From Cyprinodon diabolis (lineage: Eukaryota; Chordata; Actinopteri; Cyprinodontiformes; Cyprinodontidae): 64,000 bases of DNA. The stretch covers positions 33,428,010 through 33,492,009 of the forward strand of contig CM060068.1 in NCBI GenBank assembly GCA_030533445.1, in the 5' to 3' direction. How positions within the stretch are numbered: position 1 is the stretch's first letter; each line of letters begins with the position of its first letter. Position numbers and translations under genes: made by a program. Below the pieces are notes generated by a model that saw only the letters and a program-made list of their open reading frames with translations, searched no databases and was not told where the DNA came from. Of this stretch, positions 37,300 through 47,589 are shown in pieces.

Positions 37300-38410
37300 A
37301 TACCTAGCATAAGTATTTATATCCTTTTAACCTTTATTATTTTTGACATTTTACAACCTCAAATTCAATGAATGTAGTTAAGATCTTATATAATAACCAA
37401 ACATAACGTAGCACCTTATTGTGAAGTTGGAGGAAAAGAATGTTTCGCTCTCCAAATATTCCAGTTTTTCTAAAGTATAGCAACAAATTCTATGTTGAAT
37501 GAAGGACTTGGCTTTAACTAAACTTATATACTCCAGCTTCCTCCCAAAAACATGATTGTAGGGTTAATTGGTTTAATTGTCCAGAGGGAATGGATGGATG
37601 GATGGATGGATGGATGGATGGATGGATGGATGGATGGATGGATGGATGGTCTTTGATAAAGCCATTAAAAGGATGAAAATGTTGTGATTTTTTAATCAAA
37701 TCACAACATTGTTGCTCTTGATTTTTGTTTACAGCTGTTATCATGTGAGCCAGTTACAGATTTTCTTCAGGACTGTCTGTATTTAGCTGCATCCATTTTC
37801 CCTTAAATTATAAACAAAGTCAATGTCCCGTGCTGAAAAAAAGCATCCAGGTATAATGGTGCCACCACCATGTTTCATTGTAAGAAAGTTTATTTAGAGT
37901 GAGCTATTTTCCATATAGTGCTTTTGTTTTTATTAATTTACCCTTTATTTAACCAGATTTAAACTCTGTTTTGCAGGAGAAATCTGGCCAAGAGGGCAGC
38001 AATATATAATGTACATCATATAAAACAAATTCAGAATTCAAATCATTAAATTGGTCTCATCTGATCAAAGCACATTCACCGACATGCTTGATTCTTTCCC
38101 TACATCTTTTTTTCTTTTTTATCAACCTCTCATGAAAGCTAAGACTGTACTACTAATAGTTGTCCTGTCAACAGATTTTCCCAGCTGAGCTGTGGATCTC
38201 TTTAGTTCCTCCCCACTTACCCCCCTTGGTTGCTTCACTGATAAATGTTCTCCTTGCTAATCTTCATCTCTAAACTTCTCCACATTTTCTTCTCTAACCT
38301 GTCTGATGTTTTTGTTGGTCGTCAAGAAGCTGTTTCTAAATTTCCGTCCTTTAACCAAACCTCCGAGACAAATCTACAGGCAATTTGCTGCACAGGGTTG
38401 TATTTGAGAG
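37300..38410. mobile_element. Degenerate Tc1-family remnant, interrupted
   Basis: Blocks in order, including GACATTTTACAACCTCAAAT, ATTTAGCTGCATCCATTTTC, AAAAAGCATCCAGGTATAAT, GGTGCCACCACCATGTTTCA, TTGGTCTCATCTGATCAAAG, CTACTAATAGTTGTCCTGTC and GAGCTGTGGATCTCTTTAGT, follow the antisense transposase of a widespread fish Tc1-like element. The copy is broken by a tggatgga-type insert with a tetranucleotide repeat (37530-37650), a hairpin (37678-37710) and another insert near 37905-38040. It is non-coding. Confidence 0.65.
37590..37650. repeat. (TGGA)n microsatellite
   Basis: About 15 tetranucleotide units, read directly. They form the tail of a 'tggatgga' family repeat whose 3' body (CTCCAGCTTCCTCCCAAAAA) starts near 37531. 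Confidence 0.9.
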
Positions 38411-39794
38411 CATCTATGGCAAAATAGCCGACAACATAAACAATCTCTATAAAATAGATCAAAATTTGAAGATCCAATATGGAAAATGTTGAAAATGTCA
38501 GTTAAACAGCTTAACTCTTCATGTGCTAAAATAAATAAGTTTAAAGTTTCAAGACCTTCACTTTTTCTCTTCTCATTTCGGATATTGATCCGGCTCTAAA
38601 ATGCATGTGAGACTGGAATGTTGCTCAGAACAAAGAAGGCTCTCATTACATGTTGCGCCTCAGACAACTTTGAATGCTTCAGATTTGATTTGCTTGCGCT
38701 ATCAGGGGACACATAAAGGAGAATGCAGTCAATAATTTTCACAACTGTAGAACCACTGCTAATCTTCTCTTAACAACAAGGCCAGAGGCACTTTGAATGG
38801 GGTTATTAGGAAGATAGATGGAGGTTTGGAAAGATGGGTGTCTCTGATGTATTCCTTGCAGAAAATAAAAAGAAACATCTGTAAAGACCGTGAAAGACAA
38901 GCCCAGAAAAGTTAACCTTACTAAAACTACTTTTTTCTCCAAAGGTAAAATTCTTACTATAATTTTTGAAATGCATCTTTTATGCTGTAACTGGGTAATT
39001 ATGTTCAGAGTAGAGGCAGAGGCATAAATGTACTCAGATAAAAAAAAAAAAAAAAGAGGTTAAAATATAGTGTTTACATCTGTTGTTTCTCATGGCCTAA
39101 GGAGACAAATTAGTCCGGACAAAATGTGTTGCGTCGGTTGCATGATAAGTGTAATTGCCCAGCAACACTGCATTTACAGAAACACAAAATAATCAAGTTG
39201 TTGTTTCAGATTGCGGTACTTGTGTTAGTAAAAATAATTACAATGGAAACTGTTTTTGTTCCATTAGGATATAGCCCTATTGTCGTGCACAACCAAATAT
39301 GTTTTGCAATGCCCAAATGACCCTCTTATCTGTCTGGTCTAAAATGTCCCAACATGGGATATATATATGTTTAATTTTTGCTCTCTGCTGGTGTCAAATA
39401 CATTGTCCTCCACGGATCCTCTCTTGTGTTAATTGCTTGAATTGCTGAAGAGATAAAGCTAGAGAGTCATGTAGTCTGACACCCCCCCTAATACACTATA
39501 ATCAGTAAGGATCCCAGCTCTGCTCTTCAGGAGAATTGCCAAATGTAAACGAGAGACTGGAATATGTGTTATATTGATAACCATACAAATAAAAATATGG
39601 TTAAAGTTCTTAAAAAGTCATTTAAATACCTAGGTGCTGTTCTCCTCAGCATAATAGCAGTAATAATATTTTTGTGTTAGAGTTTGATTTGCATAAAATA
39701 TTAAAATAGGAAACTAACAAACAGGATGTTGATGATAGTGTAAATTTGTGAAATTTGCCATGTAATGAAACTGTGAAGCAAGATAAGTGCACAG
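38411..39794. other. Non-genic stretch
   Basis: No gene is seen. There is an A-run (39041-39055) and mixed-complexity islands around 38570-38740 and 39395-39560 that could be conserved non-coding sequence. Confidence 0.5.
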
Positions 39795-39930
39795 CGCACT
39801 ACAGAGTATCCACACCTCTTTAATATTTTACTTTTTCACCTATCACAGCCACAACATTTACGATAAAATATTGAGATTTTATTGGGATTTTAGTCCACAC
39901 AGAAAACCTCATGATTGAGAAGTGGATAAA
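39795..39930. mobile_element. Short Tc1-family remnant
   Basis: GAGTATCCACACCTCTTTAA, TTTACTTTTTCACCTATCAC and AGATTTTATTGGGATTTTAG match the outer region of the same Tc1-like family seen at 27810 and 37300. Only the end region is present. Confidence 0.5.
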
Positions 39931-39974
39931 TATACATATATATACTGTATATATATATATATCATACAGGTGAT

Positions 39975-40378
39975 GGCTAACCAACCAGACATCGTGTTGA
40001 TCGACAACCAGACATCGTGTTGATCGACAAACAGCAGAAGAAGGCAGTAGTGATAGATGTGGCAATCCCAAGCGACAGCAACATCAAGAAGAAAGAACAC
40101 GAGAAGCTTGAGAAATACCAAGGGCTGAAAGAGGAGCTAGAAAAGATGTGGAAAGTAAGAGCAGCAGTGGTGCCAGTGGTAATTGGAGCACTGGGGGCTG
40201 TGACCCCCAAACTGGGAGAGTGGCTACAGCAGATCCCAGGTAAAACATCAGAGGTCTCTGTCCAGAAGAGCGCAGTCCTAGGAACAGCTAAGATACTCCG
40301 CAGAACCCTCAAACTCCCAGGCCTCTGGTAGCGGACCCGAGCTTGAGGATGACACATACCACCCCACGAGGGGTGAGA
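39975..40378 (+). mobile_element. 3' end of an endonuclease-type LINE
   Basis: The frame from about 39983, then 40017-40331, encodes the C-terminus of a non-LTR retrotransposon polyprotein. NQPDIVLID followed by VVIDVAIPSD fits the PD...D core of the restriction-enzyme-like endonuclease found in the R2/R4-Dong/NeSL-type clades. It then reads HEKLEKYQGLKEELEKMW and ends KSAVLGTAKILRRTLKLPGLW-stop. A 23-bp tandem duplication at 39986-40031 shifts the frame just after the PD motif, so this copy is dead. A short 3' tail with CCACGAGGGGTGAG precedes a TA microsatellite. The copy is heavily 5' truncated. Confidence 0.7.
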
Positions 40379-41677
40379 AAACAGTTTTTTTTATTATATA
40401 TATATATATATATATATATAGTTTTCTCTAAGGGAGACCCTAAAGAAGCAAGATGCCTTTTGTAGGGTTTTGTTTTCCCTAGAGATGTCCATTGAATGCA
40501 AACTCATAGCCATGTCTCGATGTGTAGAACACTACACTGTACCTTTAATTTGGTTCTAAAAATAGCAGATTGTTTATTTTTTTGTCTACTAGTAATTACT
40601 TTAGTTTTTTTTTATAATGCTGATCATAAAGCAATTTTTACACTGTGTTATGTCATTGGCTGATCTTTAATAAATATTTTAACCAGTGTATCAGACTCAT
40701 TTTGAATTGATATTAGGTTGGTACAACGTTAAGTTAGGGTTAGGGTTAGTTAAGTTACTTTTAACACATTAGTGTAACTTAGCTTGCTATAATTCTTTAG
40801 GTGGTAGCTTTGGTGTGGTGATGCTTAATCTATTGTTGAGTAACTGATAGCTTAGCTCACTACACAGGACAAGTAGCTTGCCCAACACTGGTAATGTTTT
40901 GGTCCAAAATGTCAGACTCAGGCGAGAGCGTATCGGGAGATGGAGACCTCCCTCATCCTTGGCCCCATCATAAATTTTTTTTTGGAATAGTCAAAAAAAA
41001 TGAGCTTTCAATTCAAATAGTGGCATCTGGCTGTTTTTTAAAGATTACTTTATACTTTAAGTAGTTTTTGGAGCACCACTGGCCAAGTCGCACCATCAGT
41101 TTTCTAAACATTTTCCCTGTGTTGGTACGCTGAAAGACACGTAGACATTTAATTAGGTTGTGTCTGTTCCAGGGCATTAAGTTACAAAAAGTTATTGCTG
41201 CAAGGTTTCTTTTATGAAAGAATTGTTATTGACCTGCTATTTATTTAGGGTTTTCTTTATTTCCTGTAGTTGTAGTAGAGATGAAAACACAAGGAGAAAC
41301 AAGCAAGCATGTAAATTATTGAACTTATTTTAATTAATCATGCGATTAGAATTTATTGTGCTGTTAATTGATTATTGCAACAGGCCTACTCTAGACTTGA
41401 GACTTGACTTGGACTTGAGCTCTCAAGACTTGAGACTTGACTTGGACTTGCAAAAAATGACTTGTGAACATGTCTGCTAGCAACAAACTCATACATAACA
41501 GCAAATATAACACCAGTTTTCCAGTTCATCACAGGGCACATGGAGCCATACAACCATCACACAAACCTACGGACAACTTCAGAGATGCCAGTTGACCTAA
41601 CACTCATGTTTTTATACTGTGGGAGGAAGCCAGAGTACCTGGAGAGAACCCACACATGTATGTGGAGAACTCCATGC
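40379..41677. other. Non-genic stretch with small repeats
   Basis: It holds a TA tract (40394-40420), a very short telomere-like run (40734-40749), a 'gacttgagacttgacttgg' family block (41393-41470) and an antisense 'tggatgga' family fragment (about 41540-41677, with GTGGGAGGAAGCCAGAGTAC). No gene is seen. Confidence 0.6.
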
Positions 41678-42107
41678 TGTCATGATCTTGGTGCTGTACA
41701 CTGGCTTAATTAATCATTTCATTCACCCATTCTGATCTGTCTTTGGACTCCTGTTGGTCTCTGCCTGTTTAGTGAATTTGCAGCTGTTTCCTGTCATCAA
41801 CCTGGTTTTCTCTTCGGAACCTCTAATTCCTGATCTCCTGGTTCTGAATCCTCAGCACATCCTCAACACTGGCTTTAGCTTCGCCCTCTGGATTATCCTG
41901 CCTTCCTTCAAATCTAATCTCCTGCTTGTTCTCCGTCCCCTGGCACTACAGCATCTGAGACTCTATGAGCTGAGCCCACCAAGTCTTGTTACCAGCTGGA
42001 ATCAACCTAGTTCTCTCGGCACGGACTGAACTATAAAACCAGGTTAGTGGCTCAGACATCCATAATCATCCTCTTTCAGATTAACGTCGTCACTAACCTG
42101 AGCTTTC
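41678..42107 (+). repeat. LTR-like element (family A, copy 3, truncated)
   Basis: It starts TGTCATGATCTTGG like copy 1 and follows the same order, through CCTCAACACTGGCTTTAGCT and TCTCGGCACGGACTGAACTA. It reaches the intron-like block bounded by GGTTAGTGG and GTCACTAACC. The 3' part with the polyadenylation signal is missing. The 91-codon frame at 41754-42029 is repeat-derived. Confidence 0.6.
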
Positions 42108-42329
42108 CATAAAGAATATAGTATGTTCACAAATAGTAGAATAGGTGATACGCACCAGATTTTCATCCCTCCATCTTCTCCCACTTAGACTGATAAGAAT
42201 AACAGAGTGCACAGACAACAGTAATTTTCTTTCACACTTCAAATACATTTCATACTAAACTTAAATCATAGGTAGGATTAGTTGGCAGACTACAGTACGT
42301 GTGTCTGCAGCAGTGCAAGTCAGAAAAGG

Positions 42330-42842
42330 TGATGAGCTTGACGACTGTCCTCTCTCCCTTCCTCTTCACTCTCTACACCACAGACTTTAGCTACTACACA
42401 GAGATCTGCCACATTCATAATTTTCTGGTGACTCTGCAGTAGTTGTATGTATCAACAATGGTGAGGAGATGGAGTACAGGGATGTGGTGGACAACTTTCT
42501 CACTGGGTGTGAGCAGAACCATCTGCAGCTCAACATGGCAAAGACCAACAAACTTGTGGTGGATACGAGAAGGATTAAGGCCCCTTTGACCCCTCTTTCT
42601 ATCTGTGGACTCAAAGTGGACACTGTGGAGGATTATAAATACTTAGGGGTGCACTTGGACATTAACCGAACTGGACTAAAACCACAAATGCCCTCTACTG
42701 GAAGGGCCTGAGGAGGCTGGGGTCCTTCAACATCTTTCGCACAATGCTGTGGATGTTTTATGAGTCTGTTTTATGACCAGTGCCATCCTTTATGCTGTCG
42801 CATGGCTGGGCAGCAGATTAAAGGGAAAGGATGCCAACAGAC
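42330..42842 (+). mobile_element. LINE reverse-transcriptase fragment
   Basis: Broken frames encode the end of a non-LTR reverse transcriptase. LSPFLFTLYT, upstream of the usual YADD-containing segment, is followed by YRDVVDNFL, LQLNMAKTNKLVVDTRR and EDYKYLGVHLDIN. These are typical of CR1/L2/Rex1-type elements. The stretch from LRRLGSFNI to MLWMFYESV follows in another frame. Stops and frameshifts make it a pseudogene. It ends abruptly at TTAA (42843-42846), where the next element begins. Confidence 0.7.
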
Positions 42843-42846
42843 TTAA

Positions 42847-43480
42847 AGGAACAGTCCGATCAGCAATGACTAATCAATGGATCATTATCTATACCTGAAA
42901 CTAATACGTCCGCCATGATTAAATGGATTTAGCATTAATCAGTAAAGAAAAGAAAACAATAATTTTCGTGGTGATGACTGAGTCCGGGACTGGCCATTTT
43001 TGCCCAAATATAGCAACATCTCACTATTGACATCTTCCGGCAGTGACGTCATGGTGCATTAAGCCTTGCGTCATTCTCCCCGCTTTACAAGCAAAATCAA
43101 TGGGAATTACTAGACACATCTGCAATCAACAAGATTTATTTCAGATTTTGAGGGGACTTCACCATTGAAATTCATGAGAGCTATAGTTAAAGTGGCAATG
43201 CCCACGTGCATGGCAGTTGGATGTTGTAATAAATCGGGTATAAGTGAAAACATTTGTTATTTCACCTTTCCGATTCATCCTCCATGGACGAGTTGGTCAT
43301 TGGTCATTTTGCCATTGAACTTTTTGCCAGGGAAAACACACAAAATATGTAGCCAACATTTTCAAGAAGAATGTTTTCAAGATGTCTTGGATAATAGCGC
43401 GTTGTGACAAACACCAGATACAATAGAGCACTGGAACTTGCTTAACAGCTGATACCGCATTGTGATGTCACAAGCCGTTA
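42847..43480 (+). mobile_element. Kolobok/T2-like transposon fragment
   Basis: The fragment starts AGGAACAGTCCG directly after TTAA. TTAA target sites with AGGRR-type ends are the mark of the Kolobok (T2) superfamily, whose proteins can carry THAP domains, and a THAP-like frame lies 350 bp inside. No matching right end or second TTAA was found, so the element is truncated or its end is decayed. The right boundary given is approximate. Confidence 0.45.
43198..43407 (+). pseudogene. THAP-domain fragment, truncated
   Basis: The 69-residue frame starting MPTCMAVGC has Cys4, Cys9, Cys51 and His54 in the C-x4-C-x41-C-x2-H spacing of the THAP zinc finger, a DNA-binding domain of transposases and host factors. 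It starts at the ATG at 43198, where THAP proteins usually begin. The frame ends in TGA after NSAL, about where the conserved AVPTIF motif should follow, so the domain is cut short. No downstream transposase was found. It most likely belongs to the Kolobok-like fragment around it. Confidence 0.55.
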
Positions 43481-43570
43481 GGTGGTAGTAGTGTTCTTTG
43501 ACAAACATGGATGTCTCCAGTACAGCACATTCAAATGAAAATTACTCTTCATTTATTAATTAATTAATTT

Positions 43571-44640
43571 GAAACAGTGGTCCATGCTTTTGTAACCACT
43601 TGGCTGGATTACTGTAATGCATTTATAAGGTATCAATTCAATTCAGTTTATTTATATAGTGCCGATTCACAACACATGTCATCTCAAGGCACTTTTTTCT
43701 ATCTAAGGAAAACCAGTTGATTGCATCGACTTATTGAATCAAAGACAACCCCTCACACCAAGCATGTTTGTAGTGACAGTGGAGAGGGAAAACTCCCTTT
43801 TTAGAATAGAGATAGAAAAAAGCAGAATGATGAAAAAGGGATCCCTATGTCCTCCAGCAGTCTAAGCCTATTGCAGCATATGTATAGACATAGCACTCAA
43901 TATCCTAAGCCACTCTAACTATAAGCTTTATGAAAAAGGAAAGTTTTAAGCCTACCCTTAAAAGTAGACAGGGAGTCTGTCTCACATACCAAAACTGACA
44001 GTTGGTTTCACAGGAGAGGAGCCTGAAAACTAACACTTAGATATTCTATGAACCACTAGTAAACCTGCAGATTGAGAACGAAGTGCTCTTTTAGGAACAT
44101 AAGGAACAATCATCCTTCCAAATATATCAGTGATTCATGCGTTTCCCAGCTTCAGAGGGTGCAGAATGCTGCTACATGTCTTTTAACAGGTAAAAGAAAT
44201 TTACATTGGCTGCCATTCATTTTAGGGTTGATTTTAAAATTATTCTATTTGCTTTTAAATCTCTTAATGGTCTTGCCTTGCCTTACCTGTCTCAGCTGCA
44301 TCATCCCTACACACCCTCTCGCTTCCTTTGGTCAGCTGACCAGTTGTTTGTGGGGGTACCAAAGACCAAATGCAAGCTCAGAGGAAACCGTACCTTTTCT
44401 GTTGCAGCCCCTAAGCTGTGGAATGACCTTCCCTTAGCCATTAGGCAGGTCTCTTCACTTTCTGATTTTAAATCTCTTCTTAAGACCCATTTCTTTTTCT
44501 TGGCTTTTAACAAAATCTGAGATGTTGACTTTGTCTTACTGTGTTTTTTAATTATTGTTTTTTATTTTACTCTTACTTTTATACACCACTTTATTCATTG
44601 TTTTTATGATGATTATTAGTATTTTATGATTGTGTATAGC
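43571..44640 (+). mobile_element. L2-type LINE 3' end, left part (interrupted)
   Basis: ETVVHAF...LDYCNAF (43571-43632) and, after an insert, SQLQRVQNAATCLLTG to LKTHFFFLAFNKI (44131-44520) form the C-terminal part of an L2-clade ORF2. A T-rich 3' untranslated region follows to TGTATAGC (44633-44640). The tail resumes at 53312. An expected R-L-rich stretch of the ORF is shortened or frameshifted, so the copy is inactive. Confidence 0.75.
43634..44128 (+). repeat. 'tttatatagcgcc' repeat inserted in L2
   Basis: CAATTCAGTTTATTTATATA, ACACATGTCATCTCAAGGCA and GTGACAGTGGAGAGGGAAAA match the copy at 11858. The insert splits the L2 reading frame between LDYCNAF and SQLQRVQ, so it came after the L2. 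A short TATC on each side may be the target duplication. Confidence 0.65.
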
Positions 44641-44859
44641 CAGAGTGCGAAGTACGGGGGGGTCTGCGGGGGCTTCACTGTTGGTGAATGAGAAACGTCC
44701 TCTCGAGTCCTTGTATGTCTGGTGAATCTGAAGAATTGACATTAAAGCTGACTTTGAAATGTTATAGGCCTACTGCATATTGAGAAAATTTAGATCGATA
44801 TTGCGCAACAATCAGGAGATGGGGACCCCCCCAAATATTGACAGGTACTTCGCACACTG
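44641..44859 (+). mobile_element. 219-bp hAT-like MITE, left copy
   Basis: It has inverted ends CAGAGTGCGAAGTAC and GTACTTCGCACACTG. The middle contains TTCACTGTTGGTGAATGAGA and a LINE-like tail (ATTGACATTAAAGCTGACTT). Its left flank is TGTATAGC but its right flank is ATTAGAAT, so by itself it has no target duplication. The partner TGTATAGC lies 8.5 kb away at 53312. Confidence 0.7.
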
Positions 44860-44910
44860 ATTAGAATAAAAACATAAACAAACTGGAAACTATACTACAG
44901 GAGGGGGGCG

Positions 44911-46226
44911 TGTCATGATCGGTTTTACAAATCTGACACAACATGCAGAGAAACCACTCAGAGAGCACGGAAAAAGTTTAACAGGTTTATTGAAGGAGTA
45001 ACAGGTATGGATCTGGAACTCAGTGAGCTGGTAACCCGGACCTGGAAGTGAGAAGGGAAGTTCAATGGTGAGTTCAGGTTCTGTGGGAATCTTGGTAGCT
45101 CAGATATTTAGCGTGGTTTGGAACTCACGTTTGAGGGGCCTTGTTAGTCCTTGAATCCAGACTGTGTGGAGAATCCAGAGTTTTGTAGCACACGTTGGAG
45201 GGCGGACAGGTTAGACTAGCATAGGACCTGGAGGAGTAATGGTGCGGACTGTCACTTGGATTTCCGATGGGAACTTGAACGGAACATGTGGAGGTTTTCC
45301 CCTGCTCGGTGTGACTCGGTTTATCCTTCCAGGGGATAGAAGGTCCAGGTATTCAGTAACACAGGAAAGCCTCCTGCTGAGGAGCAAAGACAAAAACAAG
45401 TTAGACTCAGAGAAATGAAGCTAGATTAGACTCAGCTAAACTCAGCTTGGCTAGAGTACCCAAAACTGGCGAACACTCTGGTGTCGAGGTAGGTACAGTC
45501 CACTGCTCAAATACTCCTCCAGACAATGGTCCAGCGAGCTACAGGTGTGCAGGGAGGGACGGCAAAGACGGCACCTCCTGGTGGTTAAAAACATAGACAC
45601 ACAAACAGGGCACATAAACTGGATTCCTAACATGGTGGAGGCATTCCAGCCGATGGATTGACAGCTGACGCAGCACTCATCTCGCAGAGTGTCCACAGTG
45701 TTGCAGCTCCGGAGAATTAGCAGGAAGTCTGTCCATGTTTGGGATTCAGAACAGGCAGGAACAGACAGGACAGGCAGGATCCAGACTTCAAGGCATCCTA
45801 GGGCTCCCAGGTAGGTTCAGAGTCCGAAAGAGTCCGGAAGCGTGACCAGGCGGACACTCACAGGAGCAAACAGGATCAGGTGCAAACGGGCAGGCTCAGT
45901 GGAAGAGGGTAGTAGAGACAGGACGTGAAACCAGAACTTGAGCAGGACCTTTAAACTGGTCTCCTCTTTGGAGCCAGGCTTAGGGGGATAAAAACTGATC
46001 CTCGGGAGGGGTGGAACAGTGGACGAGCAGGAGACGAGACAGACACAAAACCCTCTTTCCACTAGCCGCTGGGATCCAGGACATGAACCTTGGAATAAAC
46101 AGAACTGAACAGACTGAACAGAAAACAACATATAATGATCTGGCTATGATAGCTGGAACTGAGCCCAATTTAAAGGAAAGTAATTAAGGGAGTAATTAAG
46201 GCCAGATACCACAGCAGATTATGACA
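44911..46226 (-). repeat. LTR-like element (TG...CA), antisense
   Basis: On the minus strand it runs from TGTCATAATCTG to ATCATGACA, with a TTTAAATTGGG promoter-like box near the start and AATAAA (as TTTATT near 44989) close to the end. The layout is like family A, but the sequences differ. No 5-bp duplication was found (GGGCG versus ATACC). Short minus-strand frames at 45211-46168 are repeat-derived. Confidence 0.45.
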
Positions 46227-46750
46227 ATACCAGAGGCCATGTAGCCCACACTAACAACTGTGGTCATTTTTTTTCAATTAGAGGCAAAAACTACAAATCT
46301 TCAGTCTAACTAAGGGAAGGTTCTGTAATATGGCAAAACTAGAGCAGCTGGTAAAAAGCCACAGATCTCAATTTAAGCTCCCAGCATTTCTAGGATGAGA
46401 GGGAAGTACCCCCCAAGAAGGGAATACAGTACATCTCTAATCAAGTTAGAGACATTTTCTGGATTACATTGGGAAACAGGAGCACCAAATGGAAATACAC
46501 AAAGTTAAAGTTAAACTAAATTAGGGGTGCAACAACGAATCGATAAAATTGACAAAAATCGACTTTTAAAAGCGTTGGCAACGAATTTTCATCATCGATT
46601 AGTTGTGTCGCGCGATTAATGCGTCATCCGCCGCCGTTGTCATCACTGCCACTTGATTGAAACGGGGGGAGAAAAAAAATACGGCAGAGTGAGCCAGCGC
46701 CACAGGTGAGCAAAGGCTGTTTTCAAAAGGCAGTAACGGCAACTGTTCTA

Positions 46751-46944
46751 ATGACCGATACCGCAAACGCAAGCTGCGTCTCAATTCGCAGACCGCCTGC
46801 GCTTTGTAAAGCTAAAAAAGTCGTAACATGCAACTTTTGTAAAAACAAATTAACATGGCATGGAAGCACCACTGTTATGATGCAGCATCTGAAAAGAAAA
46901 CACGTTGGAGCCTTCGATGGCAGTGAAGAGAGCTCATCAGCAGG
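46751..46944 (+). CDS. BED zinc-finger exon of hAT transposase (partial)
   Basis: From the ATG at 46751 the frame encodes about 64 residues. A BED-type finger is visible as CNFC, then LTWHGSTTVMMQHLKRKH, giving C-x2-C and H-x4-H zinc ligands. It ends at a donor-like CAGG/GTGAGC (46945). BED fingers are the DNA-binding modules of hAT transposases such as the ZBED group. Another GTGAGC donor-like site at 46706 suggests alternative 5' exons. With no later exon, it can make only an isolated DNA-binding fragment. Confidence 0.6.
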
Positions 46945-47034
46945 GTGAGCGACCATATTTGTTTCGTTTTAAAGTGGGGAAACGTAACGTTAGTTTCTCA
47001 GGTAGCTCATCTGATGCTTTCCTTACCTTGTTAG

Positions 47035-47589
47035 CAGAGATAGCAAAAGTACTCACTTTCCGTACTTGAGTAAAAGTACAGATACCTGTGTTAAAAAATA
47101 CTCTGGTAAAAGTGGAAGTACTGATTAAACTTCTTTACTCAAAGTAAAAGTAACAAAGTACAAGCTTGTAAATTTACTTAAAGTATAAAAGTTGTGTTCA
47201 TTTTCAATCATCTCGTCGTCCATACTACTATGCTAACGCCACCGCCACCAAGCTGCAATGATTTGCCGCGAATCAATACCGCCCAATCTGTCGATTCATC
47301 TTGTAGTGGTGCGTCAAATGCAACGTAGATTCCCATGCAATTAGATTGAATTTAGTGTTGATGACGTGAAAAATAATAACGGTAACTCCGTTGAAATGAT
47401 TCAAAACTAAAGTCACAAGCCAATTTTTTAAAATGTAAGGAGTAGAAAGTACAGATATTTGTGTAAAAATGTAAGGAGTAGAAGTAAAAAGTCGCCATAA
47501 AAATAAGTAGTAAAGTAAAGTAAAAATATCAGAAAAATCTGCTTGAGTACAGTAACCAAGTATTTGTACTTCGTTACTTCCCATCTCTG
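47035..47589. mobile_element. Non-autonomous hAT nested in hAT
   Basis: The ends CAGAGATAGCAAAAGTAC and the complement of CAGAGATGGGAAGTAACG are flanked by a perfect 8-bp duplication CTTGTTAG (47027-47034 and 47590-47597). The body is rich in 'aagtaaaagtac' wording typical of a common fish MITE. The minus-strand frame across it (47273-47584) is not a gene. Confidence 0.85.

Noticed and set aside
37590..37650. Regularly spaced repeats considered as a CRISPR array
   Set aside because: They are an uninterrupted tetranucleotide microsatellite without spacers, in a eukaryotic genome.
40734..40749. Telomere-like TTAGGG run
   Set aside because: Under three units; too short to be a telomeric or interstitial telomere array.
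43165..43197. Upstream part of the THAP frame
   Set aside because: The frame opens at TTG, not ATG; THAP proteins normally begin at a Met just before the first zinc Cys, which is the ATG at 43198.
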